64,000 nucleotides of DNA from Nocardia wallacei (GCF_029869545.1 NZ_JARWQD010000374.1:1-64000); one strand, 5' to 3'. Counted from the stretch's first letter, positions 45,926 through 54,546 are shown. The notes: generated from the letters alone by a model not told the origin. Numbers and translations: made by a program.

Positions 45926-47163
45926 CGGACCTCCCGATCGAGGCGGGGGATCGGGAGGGCGGCGTGGACGCGGAAGCCGCCGTCGGGGCGGGGACCCGCC
46001 GTCAGCTCGCCGCCGAGGGCGTGGGCGCGTTCGATCATGCCGGGAATCCCGTTGCCGCCGGTTGTGGATGGCTGTGGAGATTTCGCGGGGTCGGCGTTGC
46101 CGTTTCTCATGGCGGGTGGGCAATTCTGCCCGGCTCCTATGTCGTCGATGGTCAGGCGCAGGGTGTCGGAGGAGAAGTCGACGGTGACAACGGCTTCGGC
46201 GCCGGGGGCGTGGCGCAGGACGTTGGTCAGCGACTCCTGCACGATGCGGGCGGCGGCGCCGTCGAGGACCGCGGGCAGGCGTTGTGGAGTGCCGCGAGTC
46301 TCGGTCCGCACCGTCAACCCGGCGGCGCGTGCCGGGCCGAGCAGCGCATCGAGATCGGTGACGCCGACGGCCGGAGTCGTCGGTACCGCAGCGGTTTCCG
46401 CGCCCGCGCGGATCGAGCGCAGCAGCGTGTGTACCTCGCCGAGGGCGTCGCGGCTGGTCTGTTTGATCGCCGCGAGCGAGGTGGCGGCCTGTTCGGGCTT
46501 GCGGTCCAGCAGCTCCAGCGCCACCGACGACTGCACGTTGATCACCGACAGGCTGTGCGCCAGCACGTCGTGCAGTTCGCGGGCGATGGCCAGGCGCTCC
46601 TCGGTGGCGCGCTGCTCGCGCTGCGCCAGCTCGCGGTCGCGCTCGGCCTGCTCGTTGCGGCGGGCGACCTCGGCCCGCTGCCGACGGGCCACCAGCACCG
46701 CCCGGCGCTGCCTGATGCCCTCGGCGACCGCGACCAGCACGCTCAACCACGCCAGCAGGCCGGCCACCTGCCAGCCGTTGGTCGAATACCCGCGCAGCGC
46801 GGGTATCGGCCACACCATCAGCAGGTACCCGAGCGGTAGCAGCGGGTAGGTGTACCAGCGCGACCCCTGGCTGGCCGCCGTGAGGAACGCGATCACGAGG
46901 GACAGGAAGATCGGCCCGTAGCCGTAGCCGATCAGCAGGTAGGCGGCCGTGACCGCCAGTATCCCGAAGAACACCGCCCGCGGACAGCGGCGGCGGAGCA
47001 CCAGCAGTACCGGCCCGGCCACCAGCAGCAGGTAACCGAGCACGTCGAGACCGCGGGTTCCGCTCTGATGCAGATTCGCCGCGCTGCCGCCCGCCAGCTG
47101 CACCACGGCGACGATCACCGCCGGTAGCACATCCCGGACACCGGGCCACACCCTCGACTCCAC
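45922..47163 (-). CDS. Sensor histidine kinase (NarL-partner type)
   Basis: A 413-residue membrane kinase. It has about five N-terminal membrane helices with short loops, a coiled linker (QRAEVARRNEQAERDRELAQ), the HisKA_3 dimerisation motif ARELHDVLAHSLSVI with phosphorylatable His, and a HATPase domain ending in GNGIPGMIERAHALGG. There is no large extracellular sensor, so it may sense the membrane, as in DesK or VraS-like kinases. GTG 47163 lies 6 bases after TACGGT and may be leaderless. It is coupled to the regulator gene (ATGA). Confidence 0.9.
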   Translation of the reverse strand: MESRVWPGVRDVLPAVIVAVVQLAGGSAANLHQSGTRGLDVLGYLLLVAGPVLLVLRRRCPRAVFFGILAVTAAYLLIGYGYGPIFLSLVIAFLTAASQGSRWYTYPLLPLGYLLMVWPIPALRGYSTNGWQVAGLLAWLSVLVAVAEGIRQRRAVLVARRQRAEVARRNEQAERDRELAQREQRATEERLAIARELHDVLAHSLSVINVQSSVALELLDRKPEQAATSLAAIKQTSRDALGEVHTLLRSIRAGAETAAVPTTPAVGVTDLDALLGPARAAGLTVRTETRGTPQRLPAVLDGAAARIVQESLTNVLRHAPGAEAVVTVDFSSDTLRLTIDDIGAGQNCPPAMRNGNADPAKSPQPSTTGGNGIPGMIERAHALGGELTAGPRPDGGFRVHAALPIPRLDREVR

Positions 47164-47248
47164 ACTCGAACCGTAGCGCCGCCGCACCGCGCACGGGAGC
47201 TACGCGCCGCGAATTACGTCCAGATACGTACGCCGGGTCACGCCGGGC

Positions 47249-47264
47249 GGCGGATGTGTCCGCC
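47249..47264. promoter_or_regulatory. GGCGGA-N4-TCCGCC palindrome in the divergent gap
   Basis: The perfect 6-base inverted arms GGCGGA (47249-47254) and TCCGCC (47259-47264) lie 26 bases before the ABC ATPase start, in the 127-base gap between the sensor kinase and the exporter. It is a candidate binding site for the response regulator. Confidence 0.35.
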
Positions 47265-47290
47265 CTGGTCGCAGGCGGATTCTCAATGGC

Positions 47291-48190
47291 ATGAACGATT
47301 CGGTAGTGACCGACGCCCTGACCAAGACCTACGGCACCCACACCGCCGTCGATGCCGTCGGTATGACGGTTCACGCGGGGGAGATCTACGGATTCCTCGG
47401 CCCGAACGGCGCTGGAAAGACCACGACGCTGCGCATGCTGGTCGGCCTGATCCGCCCCACCTCGGGCACGGCCACGGTGCTGGGCAGCGTCCCCGGCGCC
47501 CCGGAAACGCTTCGGCGCATCGGCGTTCTCATCGAGGGCCCGGGCTTCTACCCCTACCTGTCGGGCCGCGACAACCTGCGACTGCTGGCCCGCTACCGCG
47601 GCGTCGGGCGCGACGGCGTGGAGCAGGTTCTGGAGCGGGTGGGCCTGGCCGATCGGGCGCACGACAGGTTCCGCACCTATTCGCTGGGGATGAAGCAGCG
47701 GCTCGGCGTTGCCGCGGCGCTGCTGGGTGGCCCGGACCTGCTCATCCTCGACGAACCCACCAACGGGCTCGACCCGGCCGGGATGGCCGAGATGCGCGAA
47801 CTCATCACCGGACTCGCCGCCGACGGGCACACCGTGGTGCTGTCGTCTCACCTGCTCAGCGAGGTGCAGGAGATCTGCGATCGCGTCGGCGTCATCTCGG
47901 GGGGCCGCCTGCTCACCGAATCGACGGTGAGCGAATTGCGCGGTGCGGCAACGCTTTTCCTGCGAGCCGAGCCGGTGGAGCTGGCCTTCCCCGCCGTCCG
48001 CCGGGTGGTGGGCGAACGATCCGCGTTGCTGACCGCCGCCGGTATCAGAGTCGATGCCGGTACGGCAATGGCGCCGACGGTGGCGCGCGCGGTGATCGAG
48101 GCCGGTGCGGATCTGCTGGAGCTGCGCATCGACGAGAAGTCGCTGGAGGAAGTGTTTTTCGAGATGACGAAACTGGAGGAAGCGGCATGA
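47291..48190 (+). CDS. ABC exporter ATPase (drug/lantibiotic type)
   Basis: A 299-residue ATPase with Walker A GPNGAGKTT (about 38-46), signature YSLGMKQRLGVA and Walker B LLILDEP. The C-terminal 80 residues form the extension usual for ABC-2 drug exporters. It is translationally coupled to the permease gene (ATGA). The system lies divergent from a histidine kinase/response regulator pair, a layout typical of exporters that answer to cell-envelope stress or antimicrobials. Confidence 0.92.
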   Translation: MNDSVVTDALTKTYGTHTAVDAVGMTVHAGEIYGFLGPNGAGKTTTLRMLVGLIRPTSGTATVLGSVPGAPETLRRIGVLIEGPGFYPYLSGRDNLRLLARYRGVGRDGVEQVLERVGLADRAHDRFRTYSLGMKQRLGVAAALLGGPDLLILDEPTNGLDPAGMAEMRELITGLAADGHTVVLSSHLLSEVQEICDRVGVISGGRLLTESTVSELRGAATLFLRAEPVELAFPAVRRVVGERSALLTAAGIRVDAGTAMAPTVARAVIEAGADLLELRIDEKSLEEVFFEMTKLEEAA

Positions 48191-49050
48191 TTGTCAGCGG
48201 CATGCGGGACGTATCGGCCTGCACGGCAGCGGAATTCGACCGATTTCGGAAATGGCCCGCCTTCTGGGTCGTGCTCGGCACCTGGATCCTGCTGAATCTC
48301 ACCTTCGCGTATCTGTTCAACTACCTGGCCTACACCACGGGCGACACCTCGCGCATGTCCAACGGCCAGCCGCGCGAGGTATTGCTGCAGCTGATGCTGC
48401 CCGCCGCGGTGCCGGAGGTGTTCACCCAGGGCATGGCGATGTTCGGCGGTGCGCTGATGCTCGTGCTCGGCGCGATGGTGACCGGCAGCGGATACGGCTG
48501 GGGCAGTTGGAAAACCGTCCTCACCCAGGGGCCCGGGCGAGTGAGCGTGCTGGCGGGCACCGTGCTGGCGCTGGGCGCCGTGGTGGTCGGGCTGGTCTGC
48601 GCGGCGTTCGTGATCGACACCGGGGTGGCCGCGGTGATCGGCTCCGTGCAGCACGGGTCGCTGGCGCTGCCGTCGGCCGACCGGGCGCTGCTCGGAATCA
48701 TCACGGGCACAGTCATTCTCGGGATGTGGACGCTGGCCGGTGCACTGGTCGGCACGATCGCGCGGGGGCCCGCGCTGGCCGTCGGCCTCGGCCTGGTCTG
48801 GGTGCTGGTGGTGGAGAATCTGCTGCGCGGCGTCGGCGCGATCTTCTCGCCGATCCAGGCCGTCACGGACTACCTGCCGGGTACGGCCGCCGGTTCGCTG
48901 GCCGGTGCGATGCGCACGGTAGGGGGCGCGGCGACGCCCGGTGTCCTCGACGTCCTGTCCCGCCCGGTGTCGTTCGCGGTACTCGGCGTCTACATCGCGG
49001 TATTCACCACCGCCACAGTGTGGTTGGTGCGCCGCCGCGATATGGTCTGA
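48187..49050 (+). CDS. ABC-2 type permease
   Basis: A 287-residue membrane protein with six hydrophobic segments, beginning with FRKWPAFWVVLGTWILLNLTF. It starts at ATG 48187 inside the ATPase stop and forms a two-gene exporter with it. A bidirectional-looking stem (49068-49094) lies just after its stop. The exported compound is unknown. Confidence 0.88.
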   Translation: MIVSGMRDVSACTAAEFDRFRKWPAFWVVLGTWILLNLTFAYLFNYLAYTTGDTSRMSNGQPREVLLQLMLPAAVPEVFTQGMAMFGGALMLVLGAMVTGSGYGWGSWKTVLTQGPGRVSVLAGTVLALGAVVVGLVCAAFVIDTGVAAVIGSVQHGSLALPSADRALLGIITGTVILGMWTLAGALVGTIARGPALAVGLGLVWVLVVENLLRGVGAIFSPIQAVTDYLPGTAAGSLAGAMRTVGGAATPGVLDVLSRPVSFAVLGVYIAVFTTATVWLVRRRDMV

Positions 49051-49067
49051 GCCACAACACAATACGC

Positions 49068-49094
49068 AGCCGCCGATGTCTCCCATCGGCGGCT
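49068..49094. terminator. Bidirectional terminator between the exporter and the TetR gene
   Basis: AGCCGCCGATG (49068-49078) and CATCGGCGGCT (49084-49094) form a perfect 11-base stem with a 5-base loop. It sits between two convergent genes and can serve both strands. Confidence 0.65.
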
Positions 49095-49102
49095 ACGTGC
49101 AT

Positions 49103-49696
49103 TCAGCTGAGAATGCCGTGGGCCAGCCGTTCCAGTGCTGCTGTGATCTGGGCCGGGGTGAGTTTGCGGGAGCGTTGGCGGCGGTAGACCTCGGCGGCGA
49201 GCGGGGCCAGCAGGATGTCGATCAGCGAATCCGGTTCGGGCACTTCGGCTTCCGTCAGGAGGGCGCGGATGTGGGCGTGCCAGAATCCGTAGGCGCCCGT
49301 CGCGAAGCGGGCGCCACCGCTCTCGGCGCCCAGCACCAGCGACGAATGCGTTTCCAGGAGTTCGACCATCGCGGCGTAGAAGGCGGCCAGGCGCGCCCCC
49401 GGTGGGGCGCCGGGGCCGAGCGGTGGTGGGCCGCCGAGTAATTGCTCCTGCAGCGCGCGTTCGTGCTCGTCGAGCAGTGCGAGCGCGATCGAGGCGACAT
49501 CGGGGTAGCGGCGGTACAGGGTCCCGCGCCCCACCCCGGCGGCCTTGGCGACGTCGTCCATCGTCACCGTGCGCGGGTCGCGGGTCGCGAACAGATCAGC
49601 CGCGGCGGCGCGGATCTTGGCCCGGTTGCGCGCGGCGTCGGCGCGCTCGGCGGGATCGCTGGGAGCCCGCGCGAACAGGTCGGATCCGGAGGTCAT
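49103..49696 (-). CDS. TetR family repressor
   Basis: A 197-residue repressor. The N-terminal helix-turn-helix (IRAAAADLFATRDPRTVTMDD, then VAKAAGVGRGTLYRRYPD) and an all-helical ligand domain are clear. ATG 49696 is chosen because a promoter, TTGTCC-N17-TACAGT (49732 down to 49704 on the minus strand), ends 7 bases before it, making a leaderless transcript; GTG 49705 would overlap the -10. An operator palindrome (49726-49740) overlaps the -35, so autorepression is likely. The divergent SMR exporter is the evident target. Confidence 0.92.
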   Translation of the reverse strand: MTSGSDLFARAPSDPAERADAARNRAKIRAAAADLFATRDPRTVTMDDVAKAAGVGRGTLYRRYPDVASIALALLDEHERALQEQLLGGPPPLGPGAPPGARLAAFYAAMVELLETHSSLVLGAESGGARFATGAYGFWHAHIRALLTEAEVPEPDSLIDILLAPLAAEVYRRQRSRKLTPAQITAALERLAHGILS

Positions 49697-49725
49697 GTGC
49701 GCCACTGTAAGTCACCGGGAATAAG

Positions 49726-49779
49726 TGGACAACACGTCCGGTTGAGTCGGCCGTAAAGATTAAATGGACAGCGCGTCCA
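49726..49779. promoter_or_regulatory. Two TetR operators (TGGAC-N5-GTCCA)
   Basis: Operator 1, TGGACAACACGTCCG (49726-49740), has one mismatch. Operator 2, TGGACAGCGCGTCCA (49765-49779), is a perfect palindrome. Their centres are 39 bases apart. Operator 1 covers the -35 of the TetR gene and operator 2 lies 40 bases before the SMR start, so one repressor could silence both genes. Confidence 0.7.
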
Positions 49780-49818
49780 CTTCTGTCGGAGCGTGCCGCC
49801 GCGGTGAGGAGTACCGAA

Positions 49819-50139
49819 ATGAACTGGCTGATCCTGGTTTTGGCGAGCCTGATCGAGATCGCCTGGTCGCAGAGCATCAAGCCGACTCAGGGATTCACCA
49901 AACCGCTGCCGACCCTGGTCTGCTTCGTGCTGGCCGCCGCGGCGGTGTATCTGCTGTCGCGGGCGATGCAGACGCTTCCGGTCGGCACCGCCTACGCCGT
50001 CTTCACCGGCATCGGCGCGGTCGGCGCGATCGGGCTGGGGATCGTTGTGCACAAGGATCCGTTCAGCGCCGGACGGGCGCTGGCCCTGGCGATGATCGTC
50101 GGCGGCATCGTGCTGGCCCGCGTGACGAACCCGGAGTGA
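49819..50139 (+). CDS. SMR family exporter, Gdx/SugE-like
   Basis: A 106-residue four-helix small multidrug resistance protein. The conserved membrane Glu is in LIEIAWSQS (residue 13), and TLPVGTAYAVFTGIGAVGAI matches the SugE/Gdx (guanidinium exporter) subgroup better than EmrE/QacE, although the usual Trp of WTGIG is Phe here. ATG 49819 follows GAGGA by 8 bases. It works as an antiparallel dimer driven by protons. It is controlled by the divergent TetR gene. Confidence 0.88.
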   Translation: MNWLILVLASLIEIAWSQSIKPTQGFTKPLPTLVCFVLAAAAVYLLSRAMQTLPVGTAYAVFTGIGAVGAIGLGIVVHKDPFSAGRALALAMIVGGIVLARVTNPE

Positions 50140-50210
50140 ATACGGGCGGGCGGCCGAGCGGGTAGGTTCGGTCGGGACGGCAATCCATTCCGATGAATGA
50201 AAGGACAGTG

Positions 50211-50654
50211 ATGCCAACACGTACCGCGCGCACCGCTTGGAGCGGGGGCCTGCAGGACGGTTCGGGCCAGGTCGAGCTGGCGAGCTCCGGCGTCGGCAAG
50301 TTCGATGTGTCGTTCCCGAAGCGGACCGCCGACACCGCCGATGGCACCACCAGCCCGGAGGAACTGATCGCCGCCGCGCATTCGTCGTGCTACGCCATGG
50401 CGCTGTCGGGCCAGATCGGCAATGCCGGCGGCACGGTGCGGAGCCTGGATGTCAGCGCCGATGTCACGCTGGGCCCGGATCCGGCGGGCGGCTTCCACAT
50501 CAGCACCATCAAGCTGACCGTCCGCGGCAAGGTCGACGGGCTGGACGCCGCCGGTTTCCAGGCCGCCGCCGAGGGCGCCAAGACCGGCTGCCCGATCAGC
50601 AAGGCGCTGGCGGGCGTCGGCACCATCGAGCTGGATGCCGCGCTGGAGTCCTGA
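50211..50654 (+). CDS. OsmC family peroxiredoxin
   Basis: A 147-residue OsmC-type thiol peroxidase for organic hydroperoxides. The two catalytic cysteines are in AAHSSCYAMAL and TGCPISKAL, about 60 residues apart as expected for Ohr/OsmC. ATG 50211 follows AAAGGA by 7 bases. It stands as a single gene, ending at a terminator shared with cbtA. Confidence 0.92.
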   Translation: MPTRTARTAWSGGLQDGSGQVELASSGVGKFDVSFPKRTADTADGTTSPEELIAAAHSSCYAMALSGQIGNAGGTVRSLDVSADVTLGPDPAGGFHISTIKLTVRGKVDGLDAAGFQAAAEGAKTGCPISKALAGVGTIELDAALES

Positions 50655-50669
50655 GCGGTAACGACGCGA

Positions 50670-50697
50670 GAGGGGCGGTGTCTGTGCACCGCCCCTC
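50670..50697. terminator. Bidirectional terminator between osmC and cbtA
   Basis: GAGGGGCGGTG (50670-50680) and CACCGCCCCTC (50687-50697) form a perfect 11-base stem with a 6-base loop. It lies between two convergent stop codons. Confidence 0.65.
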
Positions 50698-50708
50698 CGG
50701 CCGTCACA

Positions 50709-51452
50709 TCAGGCGGCGACCGCGGCCTGCCTGCGGTCGGCGAACTCCGTGAGCGTCGCGAATGCCAACCCCAGTGCCGCCCACAGCGTGGCCGAGACCG
50801 CCAGCGACGACACCCGGAACTGCCACAGCAGAGTCGCCGGGAAGTCGTCGGTCACCTCGTTCACCCCGGGCAGTGCGATATAGCCGATCGCCGTCACGGC
50901 CACGAAGGCGGCCATCGCACCGGCGAACCGAACCGTGCCCAGCTGCGCGGACAGCAGGCGGTACACGAATACCGCGGCGCCGACCGCCGCCAGCCCGAGC
51001 AGGACCGCCGCCACCCACAGCAGGGTGCGCTCGTTGATCGTGTCCGGCTCGCCCACCGCGGGCGGATTGGCCGGGTACTTGAAGAACGGCACGGCGGTGA
51101 TCGCGAGCCAGCCGCACAACCCCAGCGCCACAGCCAATTTCGGCCCCGGCAGGGTGGTGAAGCGACGCGCGTAGTGGGCCACGGCGGCGAAGATCGCGCC
51201 CAGCGCCAGCCCTGCCAGTCCGAGCGCGAGGAATTCGCCGAACTTCTGCCCGCCGCGGCTGACCAGCGGTTCCTCGGACTCGTCGTGGGAGTGGCCGCCC
51301 TCCGCGGCGCTCCCGGCCTCCTCGATGGCGATGGCCGACTCGACCTTCGGCTCGCCGAGGACGAACCCCACGGTGCCCGCCAGCAGTCCGGCGATGAGCC
51401 CGGCGAGCAGGCCGCGCAGCAGCAGGGTCTTCAGCGAACCGATCAGTGGCAC
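50709..51452 (-). CDS. cbtA: CbtA family cobalt transporter subunit
   Basis: A 247-residue membrane protein with five or six helices. After the first helix comes a His/Glu-rich loop (EEAGSAAEGGHSHDESEEP) that could bind metal. The arrangement with a small CbtB downstream of a cobalamin riboswitch is the one by which CbtAB was predicted to take up cobalt. GTG 51452 overlaps the cbtB stop by 10 bases, so the pair is coupled. Confidence 0.85.
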   Translation of the reverse strand: MPLIGSLKTLLLRGLLAGLIAGLLAGTVGFVLGEPKVESAIAIEEAGSAAEGGHSHDESEEPLVSRGGQKFGEFLALGLAGLALGAIFAAVAHYARRFTTLPGPKLAVALGLCGWLAITAVPFFKYPANPPAVGEPDTINERTLLWVAAVLLGLAAVGAAVFVYRLLSAQLGTVRFAGAMAAFVAVTAIGYIALPGVNEVTDDFPATLLWQFRVSSLAVSATLWAALGLAFATLTEFADRRQAAVAA

Positions 51453-51637
51453 GGCACGCCCAGCAGGTGTCGCCCGTCGTGCATCAGCTCGTGCAGGTAC
51501 ATCCCGCTGCGGGAGACCGCGCCCTGATCGAAACCGACCAGGTACAGGGTGAGCAGTGCCAACAGCACGACGCCTACCGTGACGAGTACGGTGGCGAGCG
51601 AATCGGTTGCGCGACCGGGGGTGTGCGCAATGGCCAT
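51443..51637 (-). CDS. cbtB: CbtB family cobalt transporter subunit
   Basis: A 64-residue protein with one membrane helix (LATVLVTVGVVLLALLTLYLV) and the C-terminal His-rich signature HELMHDGRHLLGVPCH, diagnostic of CbtB. The start ATG 51637 has GGAGG upstream. It is the first gene after the cobalamin riboswitch. Confidence 0.9.
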   Translation of the reverse strand: MAIAHTPGRATDSLATVLVTVGVVLLALLTLYLVGFDQGAVSRSGMYLHELMHDGRHLLGVPCH

Positions 51638-51686
51638 GGTGGTCCTCCTTCGGGGATGGTCGCGTCCCCGCGAGCGGGTCTGGCAA

Positions 51687-51780
51687 CGACGGTGCCGATG
51701 TCTGGCTCGCCGGCCGGGTGGGGCCGGATTACAGTGGCGCGACCGCCCCGGAATCTCACCGGGTTACCGCGTCACCGTCG
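51687..51780 (-). ncRNA. Cobalamin (B12) riboswitch
   Basis: On the minus strand the core reads CGGTGAGATTCCGG, then CGCGCCACTGTAATC, then the B12-box-like GCGAGCCAGACATC, all in the order of the cobalamin riboswitch. The closing stem is a perfect 8-base pairing of 51773-51780 with 51687-51694. Between it and cbtB lies a GGGGA/TCCCC hairpin (near 51651-51668) close to the GGAGG site, which may be the expression platform. B12 should shut off cbtBA. Confidence 0.88.
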
Positions 51781-51790
51781 CTAAGGTCAC

Positions 51791-54532
51791 ATGAACTGTG
51801 ACACCCTGAGTTATGTGGCGTCAACTGCGCGATCGTCATTCGGCGGCCGTCCCCGGCTGCTGATCGGTGTCGGCGCGGCGATCGTGGCCGTGCTGGTGGT
51901 CGTCGCGATCGCGGTCGCGGTGCGCCCGGGGCCCGATGCCTCGTCGACGTCCTACCCCTGCCCCGCGGATCCCGCCTCGGTGGAACCGGCGTGGGCGCCG
52001 TCCTCGAATTCGTTCACCGCGGGCTTCGAGGCCCATCCGTTCGTCGGCAACGGTTACCTGGGCCTGCGAATACCGCCCGCCGGAACGGGTTACGTCGAGA
52101 CCGGCGAGCGCACCGGCTGGCCGCTGTACACCCCGCGCTACGACGGGGCGTTCGTGGCCGGGCTGTACGGGCGCGAACCGGCGCTCGCCGACGGGCTGAC
52201 GGTGGCGGCGGCACTGCCGAACTGGTCCACGCTGCAGGTCGGTGTCGGTGATGAGACCTTCTCTCCGGCAACGCCTTCCGCGCAGGTCTCGAACTTCCGG
52301 CAGACCCAGTTCCTGCGCTGCGGGATGGTGCGGACCGAACTGACCTGGACCACCCGCGACGGCCGCGCCACCGATCTGGCGTACGAGGTGTTCACCGATC
52401 GCACCGATCAGCATTCCGCCGCCGTGCATCTCACCGTCACGCCGCACTGGGACGGGCAGGTGACCGTCACCGATCTCATCGATTTCGCCGGTGCCCGTCG
52501 CATCGATCGAACCGGATTCTCGTCGCCGCAGCCCGGGACCGTGAATGCCGAATTCCGCACCCGGACAACGAATGTGGCCGGGAATGTGGCCTCGGTGCTG
52601 CGGGCGGGCGACGCCCCGGTGCGGGCGCAGGACGCCGGCCAGCAGGCGACCTCGGCCGTCACCTCCGGCAGGGCCTACGAGGTCACCAAATTCGTCGGTG
52701 TCGACACCGGCGTCACGGCCTCCGATCCCGGCCGATCAGCGACCGACGCCGCGCGCCGGGCCGCGGACCGGGGCTGGTCGAATCTGCTTGCCGCACAGGC
52801 GCAGGCGTGGCGCGGGCTGTGGGACTCCGATATCGAGGTCCCCGGCCGCCCGCAGGTGCAGCGCTGGATTCGCGGCGCGCTGTATTCGCTGTATTCGGCG
52901 ACGAACCCGCGGCAGGACAACAGCCTGTCGCCCACCGGGCTCAGCAGCGACAACTACGCCGGTCTGGTCTTCTGGGATGCCGACATCTGGATGTACCCGG
53001 GGCTGCTGCAGTTACAGCCGGAGCTGGCGCGCTCGGTGATCGAATATCGCTACAAGACCCTGCCGGGCGCCCGCGAGAATGCCCGGCGCCTGGGCTATCC
53101 CGGCGCGTTCTATCCGTGGACCAGCGCGAGCACCGGCGACCTGTGGAGCGAATGCCACAGCTGGTCGCCGCCGCACTGCGTGACCCAGATCCACCTCCAG
53201 GGCGATGTGTCGCTGGCCGCGTGGCAGTACTACCTGGCCACCCGGGACGTCGGCTATCTGCGCGAACGCATCTGGCCGCTCATGTCGAACCTCGCCGAGT
53301 TCTGGGCGGCGCGGGCGACGCCGAATCCGGACGGCAGCTACTCGATCCGCAATGTCGCCGGGCCGGACGAGTACAGCAACGGCGTCGACGACGGCGTCTA
53401 CACCAATGGCGTTGCCGCCCTGGCACTTCGGAACGCGGTCACGGCCGCGCGGATCATCGGCGCCCCCGCGCCACCGGAGTGGGCGACGGTCGCCGATCGG
53501 CTGCGCATGCCGTTCGACGCGCGCGAGGGCATCTTCCTGCAGTACGAGGGCTACCGCGGGTCGGAGATCAAGCAGGCCGATACGGTGCTGCTGCAGTACC
53601 CGCTGGAATGGCCGATGCCCCCGCAGGTGGCCGCGAAGACGCTGGACTACTACGCGGAGCGCACCGATCCGGATGGGCCCGCGATGACCGACTCGGTCCA
53701 TCAGATCGATGCCGCCGCGAACGGTGAGCCGGGTTGTGCGGTGGGCACCTATCTCGATCGCTCGGCCCGGCCCTTCGCCCGCGAGCCGTTCGGGCAGTTC
53801 GCCGAGGCGCGCGGCGAGAAGGCGGGCGCCACCGATCCGCACGCCGGTGCCCCAGCGTTCTATTTCACAACGCTCGCAGGCGGTTTCGTGCAGGAGTTCA
53901 CCAACGGTCTGGTGGGACTGCGGTTCCGCGAGGACCGGGTACGGCTGGATCCGTTGCTGCCGCCGCAGCTCGACGAGGGTGTCACCGTGCGCGGGTTGGA
54001 TTGGCAGGGAAGGGTTTTCGATGTCGCGGTGGGGCCGCGGCACACCACGGTAACGCTCCGGTCCGGAGACCCGCTGCCCGTGGAGACCGCCGCGGGCATC
54101 CGCCGGATCGAATCGGGCGGCTCGCTCGAGCTACCGACGCGCCGACCCGACCTGGACCCCACGGCCGATGCCGCACAATGCAAGACCGCCACGGCCTCGA
54201 GCGAACAGCCCGGCGACTACGCCGAGGCGGCGGTCGACGGCGATACCGCCACCAGCTGGCTGCCCGCCGCCGACCCGGCCGAGCTGACCGTCGACCTGGG
54301 CGCGGTCGGTGCCGTCACCCGAGCGGTGCCGCAGTGGAACGGTCCCGCCCCGGCGTCGTCCGAGATCGCGATCTCCCGCGACAACCGGACCTGGACCACG
54401 GTGCCGCGCAACGACAACGGCGAGCTGACGACGCCGTCCTACGCCCGCTACGTTCGGATACGCCTCACCGGTACCGATATCGCCGCCGAGGCGGGCATCC
54501 GCGAATTCGACGTCACCACCGCGCCGGGGTAG
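51791..54532 (+). CDS. Membrane-anchored GH65 glycoside hydrolase with discoidin domain
   Basis: A 913-residue protein. An N-terminal membrane anchor (about 23-45) exports it. The GH65-like catalytic part includes FWDADIWMYPGLLQLQPEL and the general-acid Glu in VAGPDEYSNGVDDGVYTNG (near residue 525). A beta-sandwich follows, and the last 140 residues form an F5/8-type discoidin (CBM32-like) module. Relatives are acid trehalases and related alpha-disaccharide hydrolases or phosphorylases, so extracellular trehalose use is plausible. The start ATG 51791 is only 10 bases from the divergent riboswitch. Confidence 0.83.
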   Translation: MNCDTLSYVASTARSSFGGRPRLLIGVGAAIVAVLVVVAIAVAVRPGPDASSTSYPCPADPASVEPAWAPSSNSFTAGFEAHPFVGNGYLGLRIPPAGTGYVETGERTGWPLYTPRYDGAFVAGLYGREPALADGLTVAAALPNWSTLQVGVGDETFSPATPSAQVSNFRQTQFLRCGMVRTELTWTTRDGRATDLAYEVFTDRTDQHSAAVHLTVTPHWDGQVTVTDLIDFAGARRIDRTGFSSPQPGTVNAEFRTRTTNVAGNVASVLRAGDAPVRAQDAGQQATSAVTSGRAYEVTKFVGVDTGVTASDPGRSATDAARRAADRGWSNLLAAQAQAWRGLWDSDIEVPGRPQVQRWIRGALYSLYSATNPRQDNSLSPTGLSSDNYAGLVFWDADIWMYPGLLQLQPELARSVIEYRYKTLPGARENARRLGYPGAFYPWTSASTGDLWSECHSWSPPHCVTQIHLQGDVSLAAWQYYLATRDVGYLRERIWPLMSNLAEFWAARATPNPDGSYSIRNVAGPDEYSNGVDDGVYTNGVAALALRNAVTAARIIGAPAPPEWATVADRLRMPFDAREGIFLQYEGYRGSEIKQADTVLLQYPLEWPMPPQVAAKTLDYYAERTDPDGPAMTDSVHQIDAAANGEPGCAVGTYLDRSARPFAREPFGQFAEARGEKAGATDPHAGAPAFYFTTLAGGFVQEFTNGLVGLRFREDRVRLDPLLPPQLDEGVTVRGLDWQGRVFDVAVGPRHTTVTLRSGDPLPVETAAGIRRIESGGSLELPTRRPDLDPTADAAQCKTATASSEQPGDYAEAAVDGDTATSWLPAADPAELTVDLGAVGAVTRAVPQWNGPAPASSEIAISRDNRTWTTVPRNDNGELTTPSYARYVRIRLTGTDIAAEAGIREFDVTTAPG

Positions 54533-54546
54533 CGGTCGATCCTGCG

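Noticed and set aside
45263-47851. An 862-codon leftward frame that includes the response regulator
   Set aside because: Only its last 221 codons are the real regulator gene. The rest is Arg/Pro-rich shadow over the histidine kinase and ABC ATPase genes.
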